A DNA stretch of 43,813 nucleotides from positions 1-43,813 of the forward strand of contig JAAYST010000072.1 in NCBI GenBank assembly GCA_012518265.1. The letters run 5' to 3'. Made by a program: the position numbers and the translations under genes. The notes beneath the pieces are model-generated. The model was not told the origin of the DNA. It saw only the letters and a list, made by a program, of their open reading frames with translations, and ran no database searches. Shown here piece by piece: positions 27,906-35,877 of this stretch (its first letter is position 1; each line of letters begins with the position of its first letter). The stretch comes from Candidatus Methanofrustulum fimipullorum (GTDB lineage Archaea > Halobacteriota > Methanosarcinia > Methanosarcinales > Methanosarcinaceae).

Positions 27906-27974
27906 ATTGCAATCTTAAAAACATTAAAAGAGGCTTATTAAAAACATAAAAGGCTTAAAGCCGAGTGAGAAAGT

Positions 27975-28397
27975 ATGGCAAGCAATATAGAAAACGCAGA
28001 AACTGATGATAAAAGGACTGAAACAAAGCAGCTTAATGTCAGAATATCGCTTGAACTTCATGAAAAGCTTGATGCTGTAAATGAACCTAAAGGAATGGTT
28101 GTAGCAAGAGCTCTTGAAGAATATTTCGCCAAGGCGGAAAAGGAAAAAGAAAGTGAAGCAACCGGATTAAGTCAGGAATATGTAAATGCTCTTTTAAAAC
28201 AGCTGGAAACAAAAGATAAACAAATCCAAGCACTCACCAACCAACTCAATACAAAAGATGAACAAATCACAGAAAGAGACAATACTACAAAAATGCATAT
28301 TGCTCAAGTTCAAACGCTGATTAATCAACTTGAGAAAAAACAGCTTGAGTTGGAAAATGAAAAAACTGAAAAGAAAAAATGGTATCAGTTTTGGTAA
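27975..28397 (+). CDS. ribbon-helix-helix protein with long coiled coil and aromatic C-terminal tail
   Basis: 140 aa. After a polar start, residues about 15-50 (TKQLNVRISLELHEKLDAVNEPKGMVVARALEEYF) fit a CopG/Arc-type ribbon-helix-helix: a short strand, then two helices. Residues about 65-130 are a heptad-rich coiled coil with internal repeats (LETKDKQIQALTNQL, LNTKDEQITERD). The end KKKWYQFW is basic/aromatic, like the tails of plasmid and chromosome-segregation coiled-coil proteins, and may touch the membrane. Likely a dimeric DNA binder; the 10-11-bp phased repeats upstream are its natural candidate site, giving autoregulation or partition. The RBS is GTGAG. No ParM/ParA-like ATPase is adjacent. 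Confidence 0.8.
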   Translation: MASNIENAETDDKRTETKQLNVRISLELHEKLDAVNEPKGMVVARALEEYFAKAEKEKESEATGLSQEYVNALLKQLETKDKQIQALTNQLNTKDEQITERDNTTKMHIAQVQTLINQLEKKQLELENEKTEKKKWYQFW

Positions 28398-28513
28398 ATT
28401 CCGATTTCAATTTTAGGAAATGAAAGCTTTTCCTTTATCGATTTTTACATTTTTCGTGTTGCTTGTTGCTTCATGTTATCATGTTAATTACTTCAATGTA
28501 AATCTTTTTCTTT

Positions 28514-28549
28514 ATTATAAATTAAATATATAAAATATTGGAGGTGGGG
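28514..28549 (+). promoter_or_regulatory. TATA-like box and strong Shine-Dalgarno of the AAA ATPase
   Basis: ATTATAAATTAAATATATAA (from 28514) is followed by GGAGGTGGGG (28540-28549), an extended match to the anti-Shine-Dalgarno, just before ATG 28551. It is the strongest RBS I see in the window, notable for a gene that is now frameshifted. Confidence 0.55.
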
Positions 28550-28550
28550 C

Positions 28551-29857
28551 ATGGAAATAGAGTTAAAAAATATTGGTTTAATAGATCACTGTAAAGTTAA
28601 AATCGACGGAATCACTATTATATCCGGGGAAAACGCAACCGGAAAAAGCACTGTGGGAAAAGCTTTGTATGGTGTGTTTAACGGGTTGAATGACATTTTT
28701 AACCAAGTTGATGAAATAAGGCATGAGAATATCTATGGAATTTTTTTAAGATATAGCAGATCTGCTGAAATGAAGCGGTCAATCGATTACAGAAAAAAAT
28801 ATGATGAATTGATATGTTATATAATAAAAAACAGAAATCAGTTCATCAGTAATAAAAAATCTTTAAACTATTACATAATGAAAAATAAAAACGTAATTAT
28901 CGATGAAGAAAATCAAATTCATGATACACTGTTGGAACGTTCGTCTTATTATTCTTCAAAAAATATAGATGATGAAATCGAATCGATTACGGAAGAAATA
29001 TTTGAATCTTTGAAAATTTCTACGGAACTTATAATAAAAAGAATTGTTCAAAGAAGTTTGGATTCGGAATTTAGAGGGGATATAAAAAACAAATATAAAA
29101 CAGCTGAAGAAACATCTGTTATAAATTTAACAATAAAAGATGAAATTGTAAAGGTCGAAATTTTAAAAGACGAGGTTTCAAAAGTAAAAAATGTAATGTC
29201 TATGACTAAAGAGATAGTCTACATAGACGACCCTTATGTAATAGATGACTTAAATAAGGTGATGAGATCAGGTTTTTTTTGAATTTTGAAGGAAAAAATC
29301 ACAGAGATACATTAAAAGAAAAGTTATTAAGAGACAGCAAAGACTTGTTGGAAACTATAAAAACCGATGAAAAATTAAAAGATATCTACACCAAATTGGA
29401 ATATATAAAACTCGGAGAGTTAAAATACCGAAACAATATCGCCAGATATGAAGCTGACGATTTGTCTATAAATGCCGAAAATATTGCTGCGGGATTAAAA
29501 ACATTTGTTATAATAAAAACATTGCTTGAAAACGGAAGTCTTGAAAACGACGGCACTATGATTTTAGACGAACCCGAAATACACCTGCACCCGAAATGGC
29601 AATTGCTCTTGGCGGAGCTAATAGTTTTAATTCAAAAAGTATTTAATATGCACATTCTTCTCAATACCCACAGCCCCTATTTTCTTCACGCAATAGAAGT
29701 TTATTCGAAACACCACGGAATATCAAAAAAATGTAGATATTATTTGACGGAATTGGACGAAGAAGAAAAAACGGCACATATAAAAGAGGTCACGGGAAAC
29801 ACGGAAGAGATATATAAATTGCTTGCTGAACCGTTCGATACTTTGGAGTTGATATAA
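28551..29857 (+). pseudogene. AAA (AAA_15/AAA_21, OLD-like) ATPase, split by a frameshift in a T8 run
   Basis: Two frames together make one ATPase of about 435 aa. Frame 1 (28551-29282, 243 aa) starts with the SMC/ABC-like MEIELKNIGLIDHCKVKIDG and Walker A GENATGKST (26-34), then a helical insert. It stops in GGTTTTTTTTGA. Frame 2 (from 29279, 192 aa) continues with a signature-like INAENIAAGLKTF, Walker B MILDEPEIHLHP and the H-loop LNTHSP. One more T (T9) would fuse the frames as SGFFLNFEGK. ATPases of this type act in defence modules and partner with a nuclease; the next gene fits. Either decay, -1 slippage on T8, or a sequencing error. Confidence 0.8.
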
Positions 29858-29859
29858 AC

Positions 29860-30383
29860 GTGTTTGAAAATTTCAAATCAACTTTAAAGAAAACTTCGTT
29901 TGACAAAGATAACAATTTCCACTGGTTGAAAACAATATACCTTGTATAGACTTTGACAAGTATATGAAATATTATTGCAAAAACGAAGTCACAGAGGCAA
30001 AATCAATATTAAGATCTGTTGATGCGATTTTAAAAAACGGAAATGATGTTTATTTTATAGAGTTTAAAAATAAAACAGTAGACAACAAGACGGTATACGA
30101 ATTAAAAGAAAAATGTTATGATTCGATTTTTGTATATTTCGACAAGAGTAAACAGAGCATAGAAGAATCAAGACAGAGTTTTCACTTCATACTGATAACT
30201 AATTACAGTAAAAATAAAAATATGTTTAACAGCTTGGATAAAATTAAACAAAATGTAAGAAATAATGCAAACACGGAATTGAAAAAAATTATAGATAAAT
30301 TTGAATGCTTTTATTTAAAGTCTGTAAAAGTATGGGACCCCGGGACGTTTAATCAGTTTTTAGCTGCTAAAAAATCGCTTTAA
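29860..30383 (+). pseudogene. PD-(D/E)XK nuclease-like partner of the ATPase, frameshifted
   Basis: A GTG at 29860, two bases after the ATPase stop, begins VFENFKSTLKKTSFDKDNNFHW and runs into TAG (29947). The other frame then supplies VENNIPCIDFDKYMKYYCKNE and the rest (ATG 29964 gives 139 aa). One extra G in TGG at 29923-29925 would make a single protein of about 174 aa. The core KSILRSVDAILKNGNDVYFIEFKNK reads as D-(x)n-E-x-K, the metal-binding signature of PD-(D/E)XK nucleases, on a strand-strand layout. Family not identified. Overlapping placement with the ATPase implies a two-gene module. Confidence 0.6.
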
Positions 30384-30538
30384 AAAACGTTTAAAAAAAA
30401 AACGTTAAAAAAAACGTTTAAAAAAAAACGTTTAAAAAAAACGTTTAAAAAAAACGTTTAAAAAAAACGTTTAAAAAAACGTTTAAAAAAAACGTTAAAA
30501 AAAACGTTTAAAAATAACGTTAAAAAATAACGTTAAAA
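30384..30538. repeat. AAACGTTT array
   Basis: Twelve AACGTT words separated by A-runs, about 10-15 bp apart. The palindromic AACGTT core makes each unit a potential symmetric site. It sits in the convergent spacer between the nuclease-like gene and gatE, abutting the gatE terminator. Confidence 0.85.
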
Positions 30539-30577
30539 AATATTAAACAGTTGAAGAATTCAACTGTTTAATATTTT
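30539..30577 (-). terminator. gatE terminator overlapping its stop codon
   Basis: AATATTAAACAGTTGAA and TTCAACTGTTTAATATT form a perfect 17-bp stem with a GAA loop. The gatE stop (30560-30562) is in the stem. On the minus strand TTTTTTAACG follows. It could serve both convergent transcripts. Confidence 0.75.
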
Positions 30578-32578
30578 ATCAATTTCTTGTTTAAGAAGTC
30601 GGCTTACGTCTTTTCCGTCGACTCTGCCTCTAAATTCTCCCATTACGGGACCCATTAAAGGACCGAGTGCGGAGTTTTGCTTTTCTTTTATGAAATCTTT
30701 TTTCTCGTTTACGAGTTTTATTATAAATTCTTCCACTTCCGATAAGTCAACAACACTTAAATTCTTTTTTGAAACTATTTCGGACAAGGGGGTGTTCGGG
30801 GTTTTACAATATTCTTCAAAAAGAGGAATTAGAGATTCTTTTGAAATTTTTCCGTAGTCAACGAGATCGAAGGCTTCTTCAAAAATTTCATCTGTTAAAT
30901 AATCAACGTTCGTTCCTCCTCTTTTAAGTTCGGCTTTAGTTCCTGTCATGTTTCTTGCAATAAATGTAGGAGTGACGGCGGAACTGTTTACGAATTTTTT
31001 AGCTATCTTTTCAAAACCGTCCGGGTTGTAAGAATAAGCCAGTTGTTCTGCGAATTCCCGATTCAAATTATATTCTTTCATGAAACGATCGGCTTTTTCA
31101 TTTAAAAGCTCAGGAAGGGGTAAGTTTTTGAAATAAGAGTCTTTTACGCAAACGGGCAATATGTCAGTTTCTGGAAACATTCTTGCTGGGCCGGGAAGCG
31201 GACGCAAGTAAGATGTATTTCCGTCCGCCTGAGCGTAGCGAGTTTCGCCCGGAACGCCTTCAAAAGCATAGCGCGCTCTTTCAATTACGAGATCCATTGC
31301 TTTTCTTATTAAAAACTCGTTTCCTGCCATAAATATAACGGCGTCATCCGAATCCGCATTTACGAAATTTCTAAGAGAATTTACATCGTCTTTGGTGATT
31401 CCGTAATTTGGCAATTCGTCTGTATGAAAGAGGCCTGAAACTCCTACCGCTTTTGCTTTATCGGAAAGTTCCGACCCCAATCTTCTGCCGGGCTGAACTT
31501 CTCGTCCAACGAAGCCGTTAAATCCTTTTAATACCGTTGCTAAAATGCACCCGTTTTTCATTCCCCTTTGCAATACTTTTGATTTCGTGTTTGAGAAAAC
31601 TTCTGTCACATCGAAAATTTCACCCGGAACCGATGCTTTTTTAGATAAAAGGTCGTCACGTAATTTTAATAAAGAAACTTGCCTTAAAACTTCTCTTTTT
31701 ACAATTTCTTCAATCATGTCAAGAGCTTGAACACCTTTTATTTCAACACGCGCGCCGTCCGAAATTGAGACGTTTACGTCTTGCCTTATTGTTCCGATTC
31801 CTCTTTTTACTTTGCCTGTAGATCTAAAAATCATTCCGATTTCCGATGCAACTTCATAAACCTGAGAAGGCGTTTTCATGTCCGGGTAAGTTGCAACTTC
31901 AATTAAAGGAATTCCCAATCGGTCAAGAGAATATTTTAAATGTTCATCGGAGGATCCAAGAGATGTTGCAGAATCTTCTTCTAAAGACATAGTTGCAATT
32001 CTGCAAGTTCCAGACTCTGTTTTTAAACTGCCCGAGCCTGAAATAAACGACGTTCTTTGAAATCCGGTGGGAGACGATCCGTCCACGATTATCTTTCTCA
32101 TGACATAAACTTTGTCTACCGGAACCATGTTAAACATTTTTGAAACGACTAAAGCCGTTTCAAGCGCTTCGGAATTTAGCGGAAGAGGCGCTTCTTCGTC
32201 CATTTCGCCTAAACAGACAGAATCAAATCCTTTATAAACGGAAGGGCGCTTCGCCATAGTCTGCTCAACTGCCGCAGGATCAATAACACCCGATATTCCC
32301 GACTTCGGTCTTAAATATCTGAAAAATTCAAAGTTTGAATCCGACTCATCACGAATCGTATTAGAACAGCTGCAATGCAATTTTTCTTTTGTATCAAGCT
32401 GCTGATGAATTTCAAGACCGACCATTAATCCAAGTTTCTCATAATCAAACTCAAACGAATCAGAAGAATCAGAAGAATCAGAATCAATTTTTCCGTTTGC
32501 AGATGTTGTAAATGTTTTAGATTTTGTAGATGTTACAGATGTTGTAGATGTTGTAGATGTTGTTTTTGTTTCTGTCAT
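30560..32578 (-). CDS. gatE: glutamyl-tRNA(Gln) amidotransferase subunit E
   Basis: Archaeal GatDE converts Glu-tRNA(Gln) to Gln-tRNA(Gln); GatE binds the tRNA and activates the glutamate. 672 aa from ATG 32578. After a roughly 55-residue extension, the GatB/E domain begins YEKLGLMVGLEIHQQLDTKEKLHCSCSN, with RKIIVDGSSPTGFQRTS and LPGPARMFPETD later, and a YqeY-like tail (KQNSALGPLMGPVMGEFRG). The extension is low-complexity Thr/Ser then Ser/Asp (TKTTSTTSTTSVTSTKS, DSDSSDSSDS), coded by a 9-bp-type repeat and not usual for GatE. A longer ORF to 32665 is hydrophobic and lacks an RBS, so it is rejected. gatD is not in the window. Confidence 0.95.
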   Translation of the reverse strand: MTETKTTSTTSTTSVTSTKSKTFTTSANGKIDSDSSDSSDSFEFDYEKLGLMVGLEIHQQLDTKEKLHCSCSNTIRDESDSNFEFFRYLRPKSGISGVIDPAAVEQTMAKRPSVYKGFDSVCLGEMDEEAPLPLNSEALETALVVSKMFNMVPVDKVYVMRKIIVDGSSPTGFQRTSFISGSGSLKTESGTCRIATMSLEEDSATSLGSSDEHLKYSLDRLGIPLIEVATYPDMKTPSQVYEVASEIGMIFRSTGKVKRGIGTIRQDVNVSISDGARVEIKGVQALDMIEEIVKREVLRQVSLLKLRDDLLSKKASVPGEIFDVTEVFSNTKSKVLQRGMKNGCILATVLKGFNGFVGREVQPGRRLGSELSDKAKAVGVSGLFHTDELPNYGITKDDVNSLRNFVNADSDDAVIFMAGNEFLIRKAMDLVIERARYAFEGVPGETRYAQADGNTSYLRPLPGPARMFPETDILPVCVKDSYFKNLPLPELLNEKADRFMKEYNLNREFAEQLAYSYNPDGFEKIAKKFVNSSAVTPTFIARNMTGTKAELKRGGTNVDYLTDEIFEEAFDLVDYGKISKESLIPLFEEYCKTPNTPLSEIVSKKNLSVVDLSEVEEFIIKLVNEKKDFIKEKQNSALGPLMGPVMGEFRGRVDGKDVSRLLKQEIDKILNS

Positions 32579-32934
32579 AAAACTCACATGAAATTTGAAA
32601 ATATTAAAAATAACAATATAATATATAATAGTATAATATAAATAGTATAAACGCAATTTATCCAATTCGTTGATTTGTTACAAGTTATGATTGTAGATTT
32701 AGTTATAAGTTACGATATAATATAAAACAAACGTACAAAAATTTAATATTTTATGAAAAATTCTAAAAAGAAATAAAGGAAATGTTTGTTTAAAACTTGC
32801 AAAACAACATAAAATTTAAATCATTTATTGACATTGTTCATACCCTTATTTACAAAACTATAAATAAAAAACTACATTATAAAAATTACAAAAAAATATA
32901 AAAAAAATTATATAAAACACAGAGGTAAAAAATT
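32579..32934. other. 356-bp divergent promoter region, gatE / zinc ribbon
   Basis: AT-rich and gene-free. AATATAATATATAATAG-like sequence near 32615-32640 may hold the gatE promoter, and ATATAAAAAAAATTATATAAAA (in parts, 32898-32916) that of the zinc-ribbon gene. No conserved RNA element recognised. Confidence 0.4.
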
Positions 32935-33099
32935 ATGGCAAAAACCGACGTATGTACTACATGTAGCGTAAAGCTGGTAAAAGAAGGATTCATAAGAATG
33001 CCGTGTCCGAAATGCGGCGAAGAAATTGGACGCTGCGAAGCTTGCAGAAAGCTCGGAAATTTATATAAATGCCCGAAATGCGAATTTGTAGGACCCTGA
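32935..33099 (+). CDS. small zinc-ribbon protein (HVO_2753-type)
   Basis: 54 aa, too short for routine ORF calling. Four CxxC pairs: CTTC, CPKC, CEAC, CPKC, giving two zinc ribbons. It matches the archaeal DUF1610/HVO_2753-like zinc-finger protein that is regularly encoded just before aEF-1beta, as here (180 bases upstream). A role with translation or RNA is suggested by that link. RBS AGAGGT at 32921-32926 and ATG 32935. Confidence 0.88.
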   Translation: MAKTDVCTTCSVKLVKEGFIRMPCPKCGEEIGRCEACRKLGNLYKCPKCEFVGP

Positions 33100-33121
33100 A
33101 TTAAAAATTCAAATATAATTA

Positions 33122-33205
33122 ATTACGAATTATTAATTACGAATTATTAATTACGAATTATTAATTACGAATTATTAATTACGAATTATTAATTACGAAT
33201 TACAA
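33122..33205. repeat. 14-bp tandem repeat, six copies
   Basis: ATTACGAATTATTA begins at 33122, 33136, 33150, 33164, 33178 and 33192, an exact array between the zinc-ribbon gene and aEF-1beta. Confidence 0.9.
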
Positions 33206-33278
33206 ATATACAAATTTGAAATATACGATTAAAATTATAAAAGAAATCAAAAAGAAATCAAAATCAAGAGGAAAACAC

Positions 33279-33548
33279 ATGAGTTTAGTTGCAGTACAAA
33301 TGAAAGTTATGCCGGAAAGCGCAGATACAGACATGGGAGTTCTTAAAGAAAAAATTATAAACAATATGCCCAAAAGTGCAAAATTAAACGGAGAAATAGA
33401 AGAAGAACCGATTGCATTCGGATTAAAAGCACTTATCGTAACCGTCCTTGTAGAAGACGATGAAGGCGGAGTAGAAAGCGTAGAAGAAGCAATCAACGCA
33501 ATCCCCGAAGCCGAAAGCATCCAAATTATAACAATGACAAGAATATAA
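33279..33548 (+). CDS. ef1b: elongation factor aEF-1beta
   Basis: Nucleotide exchange factor for aEF-1alpha. 89 aa from ATG 33279 (RBS AGAGGA just upstream); this matches the family length, while the ORF back to 33216 adds a lysine-rich extension without family support. Typical pattern: SLVAVQMKVMPESADTDM, FGLKALIVTVLVEDDEGG, VESVEEAINAIPEAESIQI, the ferredoxin-like alpha/beta fold of EF-1B. It follows the zinc-ribbon gene in the conserved archaeal order. Confidence 0.95.
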   Translation: MSLVAVQMKVMPESADTDMGVLKEKIINNMPKSAKLNGEIEEEPIAFGLKALIVTVLVEDDEGGVESVEEAINAIPEAESIQIITMTRI

Positions 33549-33656
33549 GATTAAATATAAAAAAACAAAAACAAGAAGTAAAAAGTAAAAAACAAAAAGA
33601 AAAAAAATAAAATTACTTTTTTAAATTACTCTTTTTTTTAATAACTTTTTTTTAAA

Positions 33657-34541
33657 TTATTCTTCTTTTGTATTATTCTTTTTTCCGATTACGGATTCGA
33701 TATACTCGTTTCTGCATTTTAAAGTAAATCCCACGGGATTTACGGGAGAGGGTCCGGATCCTACGGGAATATATGATTGAATCGAGCGTGTTATAAATTT
33801 CTTGGCGATACTGCATGATTCAACTACGGACAAGCCTAAAGAAAGGCAGGATGTAATAGCGGCCGAATAAGTACAGCCGGTTCCGTGCGTGCCGCCTGAA
33901 ACGAATTTTCCGGGAATTATTGTGAATATGTCGTTTTTGGAATCGTAAATAATATCGGAAGCATCTAAGTGACCGCCTGTTACGATTACATAATCGGGGC
34001 CGAAATTTGAAATTGTTTGTGCCGCTTTTTTGGCTGAATCGACTGACGATATTTTGATTCCGGAAAGTACTTCGGCCTCGTGCACATTGGGTGTTACGAC
34101 TTTTGCAAGAGAAAATAAATATTTAGTCATTACATTAACCGACTCGCTTTTCATAAGAGTTCCCCCGGACTCTGAAACCATCGCTGGATCGACAACTATG
34201 GGAATTTTATACTCATCGATAAGATTTGAAACTTCTTTTGTGATTTCGGGAGATGAAAGCATTCCGGTTTTCGCATGAGATATTTTTATGTCGGAGCAAA
34301 CCGTTTCAAATTGAGAACGAATTACATTTAAAGGAAGATCGTAAACGCCCGCTACTTCTACGGTATTTTGAGATGTCACAGATACAATTACGCTCGTTCC
34401 GTGAACTCCAAACATTGAAAAAGTTTTTATGTCGGCCTGAATTCCCGCTCCGCCGCCCGAGTCGCTTCCGGCAATCGTCATTACACTTGGCGGATTTGAA
34501 CCGACTTTTGGAAATCTGAAAAGAGAAGAAAAATCATCCAT
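33657..34541 (-). CDS. thiD: phosphomethylpyrimidine kinase ThiD
   Basis: Ribokinase-like kinase that phosphorylates HMP and HMP-P for thiamine synthesis. 294 aa. After about 15 residues the start TIAGSDSGGGAGIQADIKTFSMFGVHGTSV is diagnostic. VDPAMVSESG (about 117-126) and GGTHGTGCTYSAAI (about 218-231, catalytic Asp replaced as Gly-Thr-Gly-Cys in the family) follow. The C-terminus (VGFTLKCRNEYIESVIGKKNNTKEE) is a short tail without the ThiN domain that many archaeal ThiDN proteins have. Convergent with aEF-1beta. Confidence 0.95.
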   Translation of the reverse strand: MDDFSSLFRFPKVGSNPPSVMTIAGSDSGGGAGIQADIKTFSMFGVHGTSVIVSVTSQNTVEVAGVYDLPLNVIRSQFETVCSDIKISHAKTGMLSSPEITKEVSNLIDEYKIPIVVDPAMVSESGGTLMKSESVNVMTKYLFSLAKVVTPNVHEAEVLSGIKISSVDSAKKAAQTISNFGPDYVIVTGGHLDASDIIYDSKNDIFTIIPGKFVSGGTHGTGCTYSAAITSCLSLGLSVVESCSIAKKFITRSIQSYIPVGSGPSPVNPVGFTLKCRNEYIESVIGKKNNTKEE

Positions 34542-34615
34542 AATTATTCCACAACTGAAAAATTAATAAATATATCAAAATATTTCTACATATTTAATGC
34601 TTAAAGTATTTAAAA

Positions 34616-34690
34616 CAAGCTAAAACAAAAACAAACTAACACAAACTAAAACAAACTAAAACAAAATAAAACAAACTAAAACAAGCTAAA
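34616..34690. repeat. 10-bp tandem repeat upstream of lsm/thiD
   Basis: ACAAACTAAA-like decamers, about seven copies, in the divergent spacer between thiD and lsm. Confidence 0.7.
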
Positions 34691-34759
34691 AGAAAATTCT
34701 TAAATTTAATCTAAAAATTTAAATAGGTTAAACTACCAATATGCGCATTATTCAATTGT

Positions 34760-34802
34760 TTTATAAATATATAAAATAAGGATTTTAAAATTGTTAAGGA
34801 GT
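34760..34802 (+). promoter_or_regulatory. lsm TATA-like box and Shine-Dalgarno
   Basis: TTTATAAATATATAAAAT (34760-34777) then AAGGAGT (34796-34802), eight bases before ATG 34810. The leader would be short, as usual in methanogens. Confidence 0.5.
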
Positions 34803-34809
34803 ATCATGT

Positions 34810-35031
34810 ATGGCAAATAGACCGCTTGACGCATTAAATGAATGGATTAACTCATCTGTAACAATACGCCAAAAAGGCGGGCGCGAATTTACGGGCATTT
34901 TAAAAGGATATGATGTTCATATGAACGTTGTACTTGAAAATGCGGAAGGAATTAAAGACGAAAAAACACAGAGTTACAAAAGCCTCGTAATTAGAGGAGA
35001 TACGATTGTATACGTTTCTCCAAAAAAATAA
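34810..35031 (+). CDS. archaeal Sm-like protein (Lsm)
   Basis: 73-aa Sm fold, expected to form a ring binding U-rich RNA. Sm1 motif is visible (VTIRQKGGREFTGILKGYDVHMNVVLENA) and Sm2 (SLVIRGDTIVYVSP). It lies 228 bases upstream of rpl37e, the usual archaeal order lsm-rpl37e, with tetranucleotide repeats between. The start is fixed by AAGGAG. Confidence 0.96.
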   Translation: MANRPLDALNEWINSSVTIRQKGGREFTGILKGYDVHMNVVLENAEGIKDEKTQSYKSLVIRGDTIVYVSPKK

Positions 35032-35040
35032 ATGAATAAA

Positions 35041-35081
35041 ATTAATTAATTAATTAATTAATTAAATAAATAAATAAATAA
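35041..35081. repeat. TTAA/AATA tetranucleotide tract
   Basis: ATTA repeated about six times, then AAAT/AATA repeats, directly after lsm. Simple-sequence expansion. Confidence 0.8.
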
Positions 35082-35259
35082 AATAATAAAATTAAACATA
35101 ACGATTAGTGATTATTATCAACTCTTTATTATCAACTCATCGTATTTTGCGAAAAGTTTAATAATAAAGAGAGCCTTTGTGTTAGAATTCTATATTTTAA
35201 AACAATATTTAAAATGAATTCTATATTACAAAAAAGAATGAAGGGACCGGTGATATTTA

Positions 35260-35439
35260 ATGGTAAAAGGAACACCCTCAATGGGTAAGAGACAAAAGAG
35301 AACGCATACAGTTTGCAGAAGATGCGGAAGAGTATCTAAAAACGTACACACTAAACAATGTACTGCGTGCGGATTCGGAAGAATGAAATGCAGAAGAGAC
35401 TATAGATGGAAATTAAAAGCCAAATTGAACAGAAAATAA
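35260..35439 (+). CDS. rpl37e: 50S ribosomal protein L37e
   Basis: 59 aa, below routine ORF size cut-off. Zinc finger [20 protein letters not shown] plus a strongly basic rest ([28 protein letters not shown]). N-terminus [13 protein letters not shown] is family-typical. GGTGAT (35249-35254) precedes ATG 35260. It follows lsm, and a strong terminator follows it. Confidence 0.95.
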   Translation: MVKGTPSMGKRQKRTHTVCRRCGRVSKNVHTKQCTACGFGRMKCRRDYRWKLKAKLNRK

Positions 35440-35510
35440 ATTAAAAACAACATAAAAATAACATTTTAAAAAGTTTAGGTAATAATCCGATAGTTTATTG
35501 GAAATGAAAT

Positions 35511-35549
35511 AAGCCGTACATTTTTAAAAAAATGTACGGCTTTTTTTAT
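35511..35549 (+). terminator. intrinsic terminator of lsm-rpl37e
   Basis: AAGCCGTACATTTTT pairs with AAAAATGTACGGCTT and is followed by a T-run. It lies about 70 bases after the rpl37e stop. A clear bacterial-style hairpin. Confidence 0.8.
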
Positions 35550-35656
35550 CGACTTTTGACAACTAAATACTACTGTTTTTATTCCGCTAAATTTTTTATT
35601 AAGTTTTTATTAAGTTTTTTATACAGAGTTGTCATTAAAAACATAATTAAAAATTC

Positions 35657-35731
35657 TAAACATTTAATATTTTAATTTTAAATGTAAACATTTTAAACAT
35701 TTAATATTTTAATTTTAAATGTAAACATTTT
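35657..35731. repeat. 37-bp direct repeat upstream of purF
   Basis: TAAACATTTAATATTTTAAT and the following 17 bases occur at 35657 and again at 35694. The rest of the 35550-35877 spacer is AT-rich with no gene. Confidence 0.8.
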
Positions 35732-35877
35732 TAATATATTAAATATTTTAGATATAAAAAAATTAAATATTATTAAAAAAAATAAATATTATTAAAAATT
35801 ATTAAAAATAATTAATATTATTTTATTAAAAGTTATTGAAATTATTAAATATTATATCCGACTTTGGGCTGATAAAT

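Larger units (their letters stand above)
26372..27974. other. 1.6-kb gene-free AT-rich region with several repeat classes
   Basis: No ORF with coding character on either strand. It holds the carB promoter, an imperfect hairpin (26814-26849), TAGCA/TGCTA inverted pairs, and three helically phased runs of TATAG/CTATA repeats listed separately. The density of short motifs grows toward the RHH protein gene at 27975, suggesting that this is its binding region. Confidence 0.7.

Noticed and set aside
32579-32665. Longer GatE N-terminus
   Set aside because: Hydrophobic Tyr/Ile-rich extension without an RBS; ATG 32578 follows a GTGAG site and precedes the natural extension.
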